Source: Armatimonadota bacterium (lineage in GTDB: Bacteria; Armatimonadota; Fimbriimonadia; Fimbriimonadales; GBS-DC). From it: DNA of 32,179 bases. Positions 1 through 8,397 of the stretch are shown one piece after another (within the stretch, counting starts at the first letter, position 1; each line of letters opens with the position of its first letter). The stretch spans positions 1 through 32,179 of the forward strand of contig JAIMAN010000028.1 in the NCBI GenBank assembly GCA_023511915.1. The letters run 5' to 3'. Both the position numbers and the translations under genes were made by a program. The notes beneath the pieces were generated by a model, which was not told the origin of the DNA, did not search any database, and saw nothing but the letters and a program-made list of their open reading frames with translations.

Positions 1-1181
1 GCTGCACAACCTGCATCGGCAACAGCGGACCCCTGCCGCCCGTCATTTCGGAGGCGGTCAAGCAGGGCGACTTGGTGGTCGCGGCGGTGCTGTCGGGCAA
101 CCGCAACTTCGAGGCGCGCATCAACCCGCAGGTGAAGGCGAACTACCTCGCCTCGCCGCCGCTGGTGGTCGCCTACGCGATTGCAGGCACGGTGGACATC
201 GACCTACAGCGCGACCCGCTGGGCTGGGATCCCAACGGCAATCCTGTGTTCCTGAAAGACCTCTGGCCCAGCCCGCAAGAGGTGCGCGAGACCATTGCCC
301 GCGCGCTGCAGTCGGAGCTGTTCAAGCACCGCTACGCGCAGGTGTTCGACGGCGACGAACACTGGCAGTCGCTGCCCGTGCCCGACTCGGAGGTGTACGA
401 GTGGGACGCGCGCAGCACCTATATTCAGCGTCCGCCGTACTTTGACGGGATGCCCGACGAGCCGCCCGTGCTGAGCGACATTCACGGGGCGCGCGTGCTG
501 GCAATCTTCGGCGACAGCATCACGACCGACCACATCTCGCCCGCAGGCAGTATCCCCGTGGACAGCCCTGCGGGGCAGTACCTGATTCAGCACGGCGTTG
601 ACCCGCGCGACTTCAACACCTACGGCTCGCGGCGGGGCAACCACGAGGTGATGATTCGCGGCACTTTCGCGAACATCCGCATCAAGAACCTGCTGCTGCC
701 CGGTGTGGAGGGCGGCTACACGATTCACTGGGACACGGGCGAGCGCACGACCATCTACGAGGCGTGCCAGCGGTACAAGGCGTCGGGTACGCCGCTGGTA
801 GTGCTGGGCGGCAAGGAGTACGGTTCGGGCAGTTCGCGCGACTGGGCGGCGAAGGGCACTGCGCTGCTGGGCGTGCGCGCCGTGATCGCCGAGAGCTTCG
901 AGCGCATCCATCGCGGCAACCTCGTTGGGATGGGCGTGCTGCCGCTGCAGTTTATGCCCGGCGAGACTGTGCAATCGCTGGGGCTGACGGGCCAGGAGGT
1001 GTTCCACATCGCGGGCGTCGCCGACCTGACGCCGCGCAAGGTGCTGACCGTGCGCGCGGTCAAGCCCGATGGCAGCGAGCGCACCTTCCAAGTGCTTGCC
1101 CGCGTGGACACGCCGATTGAGGTGGACTACTACCGCCACGGCGGCATCCTGCCGATGGTGCTGCGTAAGATGATGCACTGA
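1..1181 (+). CDS. acnA: Aconitate hydratase (AcnA-type), C-terminal part; 5' end outside window
   Basis: Frame opens at nt 3 with [68 protein letters not shown]; swivel domain [15 protein letters not shown] and [41 protein letters not shown]. Confidence 0.96.
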   Translation, partial: CTTCIGNSGPLPPVISEAVKQGDLVVAAVLSGNRNFEARINPQVKANYLASPPLVVAYAIAGTVDIDLQRDPLGWDPNGNPVFLKDLWPSPQEVRETIARALQSELFKHRYAQVFDGDEHWQSLPVPDSEVYEWDARSTYIQRPPYFDGMPDEPPVLSDIHGARVLAIFGDSITTDHISPAGSIPVDSPAGQYLIQHGVDPRDFNTYGSRRGNHEVMIRGTFANIRIKNLLLPGVEGGYTIHWDTGERTTIYEACQRYKASGTPLVVLGGKEYGSGSSRDWAAKGTALLGVRAVIAESFERIHRGNLVGMGVLPLQFMPGETVQSLGLTGQEVFHIAGVADLTPRKVLTVRAVKPDGSERTFQVLARVDTPIEVDYYRHGGILPMVLRKMMH

Positions 1182-1182
1182 C

Positions 1183-1542
1183 ATGCAAGCACGGCGCAAG
1201 GCTCGGTCGCGCGTCCAATCGCGCCACGAGGTGGTGGAGCGTCTTCGAGCAGCGCTCCCCACCCTGCGCGAGCGGTACGGCGTGCGGCGTCTGGCGTTGT
1301 ACGGCTCCTTCGCAGAGGAACGCCCGCACACCCGCAGCGATGTGGATTTAGTGGTGGAGCTGGAGCGCCCGCTGGGATGGGACTTTGTAGCGATGGCGCA
1401 CTTTCTGGAACAGCTTCTGGGACGGCGCGTCGATCTCACCACTTTCGAGTTCCTCCAACACGCCGCTGCGACTCCCCACAAACGCCCGATTGTGGAATCT
1501 GTTTACAGGAGTCTGCAGGATGTCGAGGGGCGCATGGTATAA
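1183..1542 (+). CDS. MNT-type minimal nucleotidyltransferase domain protein (orphan; no HEPN gene next to it)
   Basis: LYGSFAEERPHTRSDVDLVVELERPLGWDFVAMAHFLEQLLGRRVDLTT shows the GSx9-10SDxDL nucleotidyltransferase signature; starts 1 nt after the aconitase stop. Confidence 0.85.
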   Translation: MQARRKARSRVQSRHEVVERLRAALPTLRERYGVRRLALYGSFAEERPHTRSDVDLVVELERPLGWDFVAMAHFLEQLLGRRVDLTTFEFLQHAAATPHKRPIVESVYRSLQDVEGRMV

Positions 1543-1543
1543 T
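1538..1543 (+). promoter_or_regulatory. Candidate -10 box TATAAT for the IscA-like gene, overlapping the stop codon of the MNT gene
   Basis: cgcatggTATAATctctgtGGTGAGcatATG; TAA stop of the upstream ORF lies inside TATAAT; ATG 15 nt downstream with GGTGAG SD. Confidence 0.45.
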
Positions 1544-1558
1544 CTCTGTGGTGAGCAT

Positions 1559-1900
1559 ATGACCCAAACCCAGTTCCCTATCCGACTGACGGAGCGAGCG
1601 ATTGCCCGAATCAAGCAGGTGCTGGCGCGGCAGGGCAAGCAGGACGCCTACCTGCGCATCGGCGTGCGCGCGGGTGGGTGTTCAGGGTACGAGCATGTGA
1701 TGCTGCCTGTGGACGCGCCGCGCCCGAACGACCTCGTGGCGGAGTTCGACGGCGTGCGCGTCGTGATTGACCCCAAGAGCGCGGAGATTCTGGAAGGCGC
1801 GACCGTCGACTACACGGGACAACTCATCGGCGGCGGGTTCCACTTCGACATCCCGAAGGCGAAGCGCACCTGCGGGTGTGGGACTTCGTTCAGCCTGTAG
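1559..1900 (+). CDS. HesB/IscA/ErpA-type iron-sulfur cluster carrier
   Basis: MTQTQFPIRLTERAIARIKQVLARQG...LRIGVRAGGCSGYEHVM...IDPKSAEILEGATVDYTGQLIGGGFHFDIPKAKRTCGCGTSFSL; three conserved cysteines (GGCSG and CGCG). ORF track start 1490 is upstream of the likely ATG at 1559. Confidence 0.93.
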   Translation: MTQTQFPIRLTERAIARIKQVLARQGKQDAYLRIGVRAGGCSGYEHVMLPVDAPRPNDLVAEFDGVRVVIDPKSAEILEGATVDYTGQLIGGGFHFDIPKAKRTCGCGTSFSL

Positions 1901-2057
1901 CCTGCCCCGTCTTGCATTGAGGTGGGGCGATGGGGTATACTTGAATCGAACAAGGGTAAAGCTCCAGCCTCGGCGGCTGTGCGCGAAGCGCGAAAGGCTT
2001 TGGGCACTATATGGCGAGGCGTAGGGAGCGTGCGAATGCAATCGGTAGCGGACACGA

Positions 2058-2131
<74 letters not shown>

Positions 2132-2152
2132 GAGGTAATCGTATGCCCTATC

Positions 2153-2212
2153 TTTGGAGTGCGGAAGCGCCAGCTTCCGCAAAACGCTGAAGCTTCGCTT
2201 CAGCACTCCAAA
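2153..2212. repeat. Two-hairpin palindromic repeat (family R54), single copy; inverted relative to the array at 27.5 kb
   Basis: TTTGGAGTGCGGAAGCgccaGCTTCCGCaaaaCGCTGAAGCttcGCTTCAGCACTCCAAA: outer inverted repeat TTTGGAGTGC/GCACTCCAAA with two internal 8-bp hairpins. Confidence 0.88.
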
Positions 2213-2218
2213 CTACTG

Positions 2219-3118
2219 CTACCCTGCCCTGACCTCCTCAATCGCGCCGTCGCGACAGACGAAGGCGTTGAACCGCTCGGGCTGCGTGGCTGCCAGCCCG
2301 AACTCGCCCCGCGCAGAGAGGGCAATCACGGCGCACTGGTGCTGGGCAACATCGGGCAGGCGACGCAGCATAAAGTCGATGCTCCGCTCGCAGGCTTGCT
2401 GTGCCGAGTAGCCCGCGCGCATCGCCTCCACGACGCGGCTGGCTAACGCGAACCGCCAGATTTCCTCGCCGACGCCCGTGCAGACCACCGCGCCCGCCTC
2501 GTTGTCGGCGTACAGCCCCGCGCCCACAATCGGCGAGTCGCCCACGCGCCCCGGCAGCTTCCACGCCAAGCCACTGGTGGTACAGGCGACCACCAGATGC
2601 CCGTCGTTCCAGCCCAGCACGCCTACCGTGTCGTGCGACTCGCGGGGCGCATCGGCGCGCTCTTGAGAGACCTCTTTCGGCGCGGTCTGCTGTTCTCGCC
2701 ACTCCTGCCAGCGGCGTAGCGACTCGGCGGTTAGCAGCTGTTGCGGCTCGTAGCCTTGCCGAAGCGCGAAGCGCTCCGCGCCGTCGCCGACCAGCATCAG
2801 GTGCGGGGTGCGCTCCATCACCGCACGCGCGAGGTACACCACAGGCATAAACCTGCGCACGCTTGCCACTGCGCCCGCACGCAGCCGCGCGCCCTCCATC
2901 ACGGCGGCGTCCAGCTCCACCTCGCCGTCGCGGTTGGGCAAGCCCCCGTAGCCGACTGACAACACCTGCGGGTCGCGCTCCGCTGTCGATGCGCCTTCCA
3001 CAACCGCATCCAGCAGACGCTGCGCGGAGTCACTCTCGGAAGACTCCTGCCAACGCTGGTACGCCGTCTCAACGCACGCGCGCCCGAACCACCAAGTCGC
3101 TGCGAAAACCGTTTTCAT
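2219..3118 (-). CDS. Glycosylasparaginase / isoaspartyl peptidase-like Ntn hydrolase
   Basis: DPQVLSVGYGGLPNRDGEVELDAAVMEGARLRAGAVASVRRFMPVVYLARAVMERTPHLMLVGDGAERFA ... HDTVGVLGWNDGHLVVACTTSGLAWKLPGRVGDSPIVGAGLYADNEAGAVVCTGVGEEIWR; HDTVG is the Thr-nucleophile autoprocessing site. Confidence 0.92.
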   Translation of the reverse strand: MKTVFAATWWFGRACVETAYQRWQESSESDSAQRLLDAVVEGASTAERDPQVLSVGYGGLPNRDGEVELDAAVMEGARLRAGAVASVRRFMPVVYLARAVMERTPHLMLVGDGAERFALRQGYEPQQLLTAESLRRWQEWREQQTAPKEVSQERADAPRESHDTVGVLGWNDGHLVVACTTSGLAWKLPGRVGDSPIVGAGLYADNEAGAVVCTGVGEEIWRFALASRVVEAMRAGYSAQQACERSIDFMLRRLPDVAQHQCAVIALSARGEFGLAATQPERFNAFVCRDGAIEEVRAG

Positions 3119-3219
3119 AGGGCGCAGGAGTTCGCCTCGCAGCGCGTGTTTCCTGTCGGGTATGGGGCTTGCAATTCGCGTCGGGGCGGGTATACTGTGG
3201 GCAGTTTGGGGGTATCACG

Positions 3220-5076
3220 ATGGCGTTGAACGCTTTGAACTGGGTGGATCGCCTGCGCCCGTACCGACGGCGGGTGCGCATCCTGCTGATGTGGCGCTAC
3301 GGCGCGATGGCGGGCGTGGCGGGCGCGTTCGTTGCGACGCTGCTCAGCCTGCTCGATTGGCGCGGCGTGCTGACCGTCTATCCGTGGCAGTTGGGCGCGT
3401 GCATTCTGGCGGGCGTGCTGATGGGCGCGCTGTACGGGCTGCTGCTGCGCGTGTCGGACGCGGCAGTGGCGCAGCTGATTGACCGCCGCGCAGGACTCAA
3501 AGACCGCCTGCAGACCGCGATGGAACATACCGACGGCGCGCACTTGTTTGACCCGCCGCTCATTGAGGACGCGCAGAACGCCCTGCAGAACGCCGACCCG
3601 AAGCGCATCCTGCGCCTGCAGTTCGGTAAGTGGCAGAAGCTGTTCGTCGGCGCGGTTGCCCTGACGCTGTTTGTGCAATTTTTGCCCCAAATCTTGGCAA
3701 TTGCGCTGCCCGAACGGCGCGAGGAGCAGAAGGAAATCAAACAAGCGGCGCAGGAGATTCAGGAGGTCGCCAAGCCCATTCTGGAGGAGGCGAAAAAGCC
3801 CGACGCTGACGAGCTGACCAAGCGTATCGCGCAAAATGTGGAACTCTACAACAAGCGCGCCCGCGAAGCCAAAATGAGCAAGCAGGAAGCCCTCCTGCGC
3901 TACAATGAAATCCTCGACGAGGCGCGTAAACTGGAGCAGCAGACCCAACGGCAACTGGAGCAAGCCGCCCAGAAAGCCCAGACCGCAGCCGAGCAGATGC
4001 AGAAACTCGCCGAGAAGTCCAACCAGCAGAATCAGCTCCCGCCGCAACTGCAACAGCAGATGCAGAGCCTGCAGCAGCAACTCCAGCAACAGATGCAAAG
4101 CCTGCAACAGCAACTCCAGTCGGGTAAAGATCTGCAAGGACGCCCGCTGACTGCCCAGCAACGCGCCGACCTGCAGCAGCAACTCCAGCGCATGCAAGCG
4201 ACCCTACAGGCGATGCAGAACCCGAACCAGGCGAACCTGCAGGCACAGATGAACGACCTGCAACGCAAAATCGACGAACTGCAGAAGATGCTCCAGTCGG
4301 GTAAGGACGCCAACGGCAACCCGCTCACCAAAGAGCAGATGGAGCAACTCAAAAAGCAACTGGAGTCGCTGCAACAGCAGATGCGCGCGCTGAAGCTCTC
4401 GCAGGAGGCGCAGGAGTTCCTGCGCAAGCTGATGAACGACCCCGCCTACAAAGAGGCGATGGAACACCTGCGCAAACTCGCCGAGCAAATGCAGAAACTC
4501 AACCAGCAGCAAGACCCCCAGCAGCGCAAACTCACCCAAGAGGAGATCGAGCAACGCCTGCAGGAACTGCAGCGCCAATTGGAGGAACTCGCGAAAAAGT
4601 ATAACAGCGACGAGAAAATCCGTGAGTTGGCGCAACAGCTACTGGAACAGGTCAAGCAGATGAAGGAGCTGTCCCAGTGTCAAGGCGCGTGCATGGGACT
4701 GGGCATGGGCAACTGCTTTGGTTTGGGCATGGGACTGGGAGCGGGCGGCGCGTTCGGCACGAAGCAGAAGCAGGCGTGGGACAAGGGCGAGTTCGTCGGT
4801 CAGCCGGAGATGTTCAATCAGGGTGACAAGCAGCCCGAGCTGAAGATCCCCATGAAGGACACTGCCGTCAGCGGGCAGCCGCCGCTTGTGCCCGGCGCAG
4901 GCGACTACATGGACTATGAAGCGCCCCCTACCCCAGGCGGCAGTTCCATCCCGCTGACGCAGGCGCTGCCGACCTACCAGAAGAAGGCGGAGCAGGCACT
5001 GAGCCAGCAGAATGTGCCCCCCGCCGAGCGCAAGCGCGTGAAGCGATACTTCGAGTCGCTGCAAAGCGGGAAGTAG
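3220..5076 (+). CDS. Gln-rich coiled-coil membrane-anchored protein (possibly DUF4175-like)
   Basis: N-terminal TM segments, then VAQLIDRRAGLKDRLQTAMEH (DUF4175-like phrase), long QQQLQQQMQSLQQQ coiled coil with internal repeats (LQSGKDLQGRPLTAQQ / LQSGKDANGNPLTKEQ), Cys/Gly/Met-rich C-terminal part. ATG 3220 preferred over ORF-track 3169; TATACT at ~3190. Confidence 0.75.
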   Translation: MALNALNWVDRLRPYRRRVRILLMWRYGAMAGVAGAFVATLLSLLDWRGVLTVYPWQLGACILAGVLMGALYGLLLRVSDAAVAQLIDRRAGLKDRLQTAMEHTDGAHLFDPPLIEDAQNALQNADPKRILRLQFGKWQKLFVGAVALTLFVQFLPQILAIALPERREEQKEIKQAAQEIQEVAKPILEEAKKPDADELTKRIAQNVELYNKRAREAKMSKQEALLRYNEILDEARKLEQQTQRQLEQAAQKAQTAAEQMQKLAEKSNQQNQLPPQLQQQMQSLQQQLQQQMQSLQQQLQSGKDLQGRPLTAQQRADLQQQLQRMQATLQAMQNPNQANLQAQMNDLQRKIDELQKMLQSGKDANGNPLTKEQMEQLKKQLESLQQQMRALKLSQEAQEFLRKLMNDPAYKEAMEHLRKLAEQMQKLNQQQDPQQRKLTQEEIEQRLQELQRQLEELAKKYNSDEKIRELAQQLLEQVKQMKELSQCQGACMGLGMGNCFGLGMGLGAGGAFGTKQKQAWDKGEFVGQPEMFNQGDKQPELKIPMKDTAVSGQPPLVPGAGDYMDYEAPPTPGGSSIPLTQALPTYQKKAEQALSQQNVPPAERKRVKRYFESLQSGK

Positions 5077-5112
5077 GTAGGAACTCTGCCCGCGCAGGCG
5101 TATCTATAGGCT

Positions 5113-6867
5113 ATGCGTCGCCTGTGTGGGTTCTGGATTGCCGTTAGTGTTGCCTGCGCCGCGTCGGGGCAGGTCGTCAGCGAGCGCGTCGGCGTCACGG
5201 CTGCGGGGAACAACCTCGCCGTGCGCCCTACCCCGTGCAGCACAAGCAGTCTGGGCGCACTTCCGTCGGGGATGGACGGCGCAGTGCTGGGCGCGGCGCA
5301 AGCGTGCAACAGCCTCACTTGGCTGCCCACGCGCTGGGCGAACGGCTTGCAGGGCTGGACGACGACGGGCGCGGGCGGAACGGACTACCTCGCGCCGCTG
5401 GCGGGACAGGGCGTCTTCCCGAATGTGTCTGCTCCGCTGGCGTACCCCGTGCGCGTCGGACCGAACGCCTCCGCGCTGAATGTGCGCACAGGGCCAGGTA
5501 CGGAGAACGCCATCGTCACCACGAAGTCTGCAGGCGCGACGGGCTGGGCATACGAGGTGTTCAACAACACCGCCGCGAACACCGTCTGGTGGAAAATCCG
5601 CTGGGATGACGGGGTGATCGGCTGGTCAGCGGAGGGCGTGCGCGAGGCGGGCGTCTACCTCTCGCTGGCGGGGCAGCCGCGCCCGAAGGCGACGCTGTAC
5701 CTGCAGACACTGGGCACATCAAGCGTGGAAGTGCAAGTTTCGCCCACAGACTTAAACACAGGCACGACGACCATCACCCTGCCTGCGACGCTGGTGTACC
5801 TATCGGGTGAGCGTGTGAGCCTCACTGCGCCCGAATTCGCCCCCAATGGCGCACGGTTTACCCGCTGGCTGGTGGACGGCGCGAGCCACCCACGCCGCAC
5901 GCTGACCCTCTATGCCGTGCAGGTCAGCCGCATCACGCTGATCTACAGCCCGAACACGCCCCAGACCGAAGAGCAGTTCCTGCGCAGCCTCGTCGCGCCG
6001 TGGCGACAAGGGCAGGTGTGGCTGCCCTCTACCTATGACACGCACGCAGGCAACAACCCCGAATACGCCGTGGATTTCAATCGCCTCTCCAGCGCGCGGG
6101 CGACTTGCCCCTACTACAACAGCTTCCTGCAGGACTGCAACGAGCCGATACTGGCGTCGCATGCGGGGCGCGTCTACATCCGCGCCCAAAGCGGCTGCAC
6201 GGGCTACGGCAACTACGCCATCGTGGTGAGCAATGTGCGCCCCACAGGTGGGGGCAGCAACACCTACTTGGCGACCATCTACGCACACCTCAACTACTTC
6301 CTCGCACCGAACGGGGCAACCGTAGAGGCGGGCGCGCCGATTGGACGACTCGGTAGCACGGGCAGCTCGACGGGACCACACCTGCACTACGAGATTCGCC
6401 ATGTCACGGTATCGGGCAGCACGCTGACGCTGGGCACGCGCGTGCAGGTGCTGAACAACCCGCGCATTCGCCTGAGCGGGCAGCTGCTGCAGGTCAACTT
6501 CAACTGCCCGATTTCGGGGTTGGGCTACGGCGGTCCCGCGATTACGGGAACCGCGCCGCTGGGTAATGTTCCGCCGAATATCGACCCGCCCTGCACGCCC
6601 TACAACTGCCCTGGCGGGCTGACCGACGGGCTGGACGGGCTGCCCGATTTCGCGCCCAGCCGCTGCGACGGCGAACTACCCGACACGCTGACGCTGTATC
6701 TGTCGGATGTGAACGGCGACGGCTGCGTCGACGACGCCGACCTGCTGCAGGTGCTGCTGCGCTTCGGCGAGACCTGCGACAGCGGCGAGGACATCACTTG
6801 GGACGGCATCGTGGACGACGCCGACCTGCTGACGCTGCTGATGGACTTCGGACGGGGCTGCGATTAG
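5113..6867 (+). CDS. Secreted SH3b-like + M23 (LytM) metallopeptidase with C-terminal dockerin-like EF-hand module
   Basis: Signal peptide; LNVRTGPGTENAIV (SH3b); HAGRVYIRAQSG, GSTGSSTGPHLHYEIR (M23 HxH motif); DVNGDGCVDDADLLQVLLRFG ... DGIVDDADLLTLLMDFGRGCD dockerin-like C-terminus. Confidence 0.9.
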   Translation: MRRLCGFWIAVSVACAASGQVVSERVGVTAAGNNLAVRPTPCSTSSLGALPSGMDGAVLGAAQACNSLTWLPTRWANGLQGWTTTGAGGTDYLAPLAGQGVFPNVSAPLAYPVRVGPNASALNVRTGPGTENAIVTTKSAGATGWAYEVFNNTAANTVWWKIRWDDGVIGWSAEGVREAGVYLSLAGQPRPKATLYLQTLGTSSVEVQVSPTDLNTGTTTITLPATLVYLSGERVSLTAPEFAPNGARFTRWLVDGASHPRRTLTLYAVQVSRITLIYSPNTPQTEEQFLRSLVAPWRQGQVWLPSTYDTHAGNNPEYAVDFNRLSSARATCPYYNSFLQDCNEPILASHAGRVYIRAQSGCTGYGNYAIVVSNVRPTGGGSNTYLATIYAHLNYFLAPNGATVEAGAPIGRLGSTGSSTGPHLHYEIRHVTVSGSTLTLGTRVQVLNNPRIRLSGQLLQVNFNCPISGLGYGGPAITGTAPLGNVPPNIDPPCTPYNCPGGLTDGLDGLPDFAPSRCDGELPDTLTLYLSDVNGDGCVDDADLLQVLLRFGETCDSGEDITWDGIVDDADLLTLLMDFGRGCD

Positions 6868-6876
6868 ATGGTACTA

Positions 6877-7050
6877 ATACTAACCGTGCAACCAAAGTCC
6901 GTAAACACAGGTGCAAATGGCGACCCCCTCCTCAAGGTTCCCCCTGCGGGCAGGGGGAACCGAGTGGGCGCGCGACTTGGTTCCCCTCGCGAAGCGGGGG
7001 GAACCTACGGAGGGGGGCAATTCGTGAACTCTGGACGCGCAGGTCGGTAT
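6877..7050. repeat. MITE-like element, copy A (174 bp) with terminal inverted repeats and two internal hairpins
   Basis: Left TIR ATACTAACCGTGCAACCAAAGTCCGTAAA matches the reverse complement of right end (ATACCGACCTGCGCGTCCAGAGTTCACGAA); core GACCCCCTCCTCAAGGTTCCCCCTGC...GCAGGGGGAACC...GGTTCCCCTCGCgaaGCGGGGGGAACC...GGAGGGGGGC; same length and layout as copy B. Confidence 0.85.
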
Positions 7051-7088
7051 TCGCAGGAATCGGCGAACTCTCGTAGAATTCTGGGCCT

Positions 7089-8387
7089 ATGCAACGGATG
7101 CGATTACTCGGATTAGCGCTGCTGGCGACGCTGCTATCGGCAGGTTGGGCGCAAAAACCGCTGGACGACTACTTCAAGCGACCCGAACCCGCCTACCGCT
7201 GGGAGAAGCGCGAGACCAAGCGCGTCGACGGCGTCACGATACACACGCTGTTTATGATTTCCCAGACATGGCAAGGGATTGAATGGGATCACTTTGTGCA
7301 GGTGTTTTACCCCGACCGCCCGCGCTTCCCGCGCTTTGCAGGACTCTACAACACAGGGGGTAGACCCGACGCTGAAGACGAAGCGTTCGGAACGCACATC
7401 GCCCGCGAATCGGGCGCGCCGTTCGTGATTCTGTACGGTATTCCCAAGCAGCCACTGTATAACAACCTATACGAAGATGCGCTTATCGTCTACACTTGGC
7501 AGAAGTTCATCGAGACGGGCGACACGACTTGGCCGCTGCACTTCCCGATGGCGAAGGCAGTGCTGAAGTGTATGGACGCCGTGCAAGCGTTCCTGAAAGC
7601 GGAGCGGCTGCCTGTGGTGGAGCGGTTCATGGTCACGGGCGCATCGAAGCGCGGGTGGACGGCATGGCTGGTGGGCGCGAGTCAAGACCCGCGCGTGGCG
7701 GGCATCGCGCCGATGGTTATCGATGTGCTGGATCTGCCCAAACAGGTGCCCCACCATCTGGAGTTCTACAAGGGCAAGCCGAGCGAGCAAATTGGCGACT
7801 ATGTGGCGGGCGGGATGCTGCAACTGCTGAACACCCCCATCGGGCAACGGCTGATAGAACTGGAAGACCCCTACAGCTATCGCGACCGCTACACGATGCC
7901 GAAGCTCATTATTAACGGCACGAACGACCGCTACTGGGCGCAGGACGCGCTGAACCTGTATTGGGACGGCTTGCCCGAGCCGAAGTGGATTCTGTACGCG
8001 CCCAACAGTGGGCACGGCTTGGACGACCGCACACGCGTGTTGGCGACGCTGGTCGCGTTCATCCAGACGCTGGCGCGTGGGCGGTCGCTGCCGAAGATGG
8101 CGTGGACGCTGAACGAGACCCCGCAAGGGCTGGAGATTCGCGTGCGCAGCCAGCCTGCGGCGCGCGAGGCGCGGATGTGGTTCGCCAGCACGCCCGACTA
8201 CGACCTGCGCGAGTCGCGCTGGGCAAGCGCGCCGATGACGCGCACGCGCGACGGCGGCTGGCAGGGCTTCCTGCAGCGACCCCGCCGCGGACGCGCGACC
8301 GCCTACGCCGAACTCGTGTTCGACATCGACGGGCGGCTGTTCACGCTGACCACACAACTGAAGGTGCTGGAAGCAAATCCGCAATAG
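7089..8387 (+). CDS. PhoPQ-activated pathogenicity-related (PqaA-like) alpha/beta hydrolase family protein
   Basis: ISQTWQGIEWDHFVQVFYPDRPRF ... ERFMVTGASKRGWTAWLVGASQDPRVAGIAPMVIDVLDLPKQVPHHLEFYKGKPSEQIGDYV ... KLIINGTNDRYWAQDALNLYWDGL. Confidence 0.88.
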   Translation: MQRMRLLGLALLATLLSAGWAQKPLDDYFKRPEPAYRWEKRETKRVDGVTIHTLFMISQTWQGIEWDHFVQVFYPDRPRFPRFAGLYNTGGRPDAEDEAFGTHIARESGAPFVILYGIPKQPLYNNLYEDALIVYTWQKFIETGDTTWPLHFPMAKAVLKCMDAVQAFLKAERLPVVERFMVTGASKRGWTAWLVGASQDPRVAGIAPMVIDVLDLPKQVPHHLEFYKGKPSEQIGDYVAGGMLQLLNTPIGQRLIELEDPYSYRDRYTMPKLIINGTNDRYWAQDALNLYWDGLPEPKWILYAPNSGHGLDDRTRVLATLVAFIQTLARGRSLPKMAWTLNETPQGLEIRVRSQPAAREARMWFASTPDYDLRESRWASAPMTRTRDGGWQGFLQRPRRGRATAYAELVFDIDGRLFTLTTQLKVLEANPQ

Positions 8388-8397
8388 GAGGCGAGCA

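Noticed and set aside
204-1481. 425-aa minus-strand ORF opposite aconitase and MNT
   Set aside because: Arg/His/Ala-rich antisense translation of clear plus-strand genes; typical high-GC shadow ORF. The same applies to other long antisense ORFs (3115-4197, 7467-8579, 11672-12175, 13294-13839, 19458-20120, 27496-29100).
6868-7116. 82-aa ORF in repeat copy A
   Set aside because: Almost entirely repeat sequence; the equivalent region of copy B does not keep the frame.
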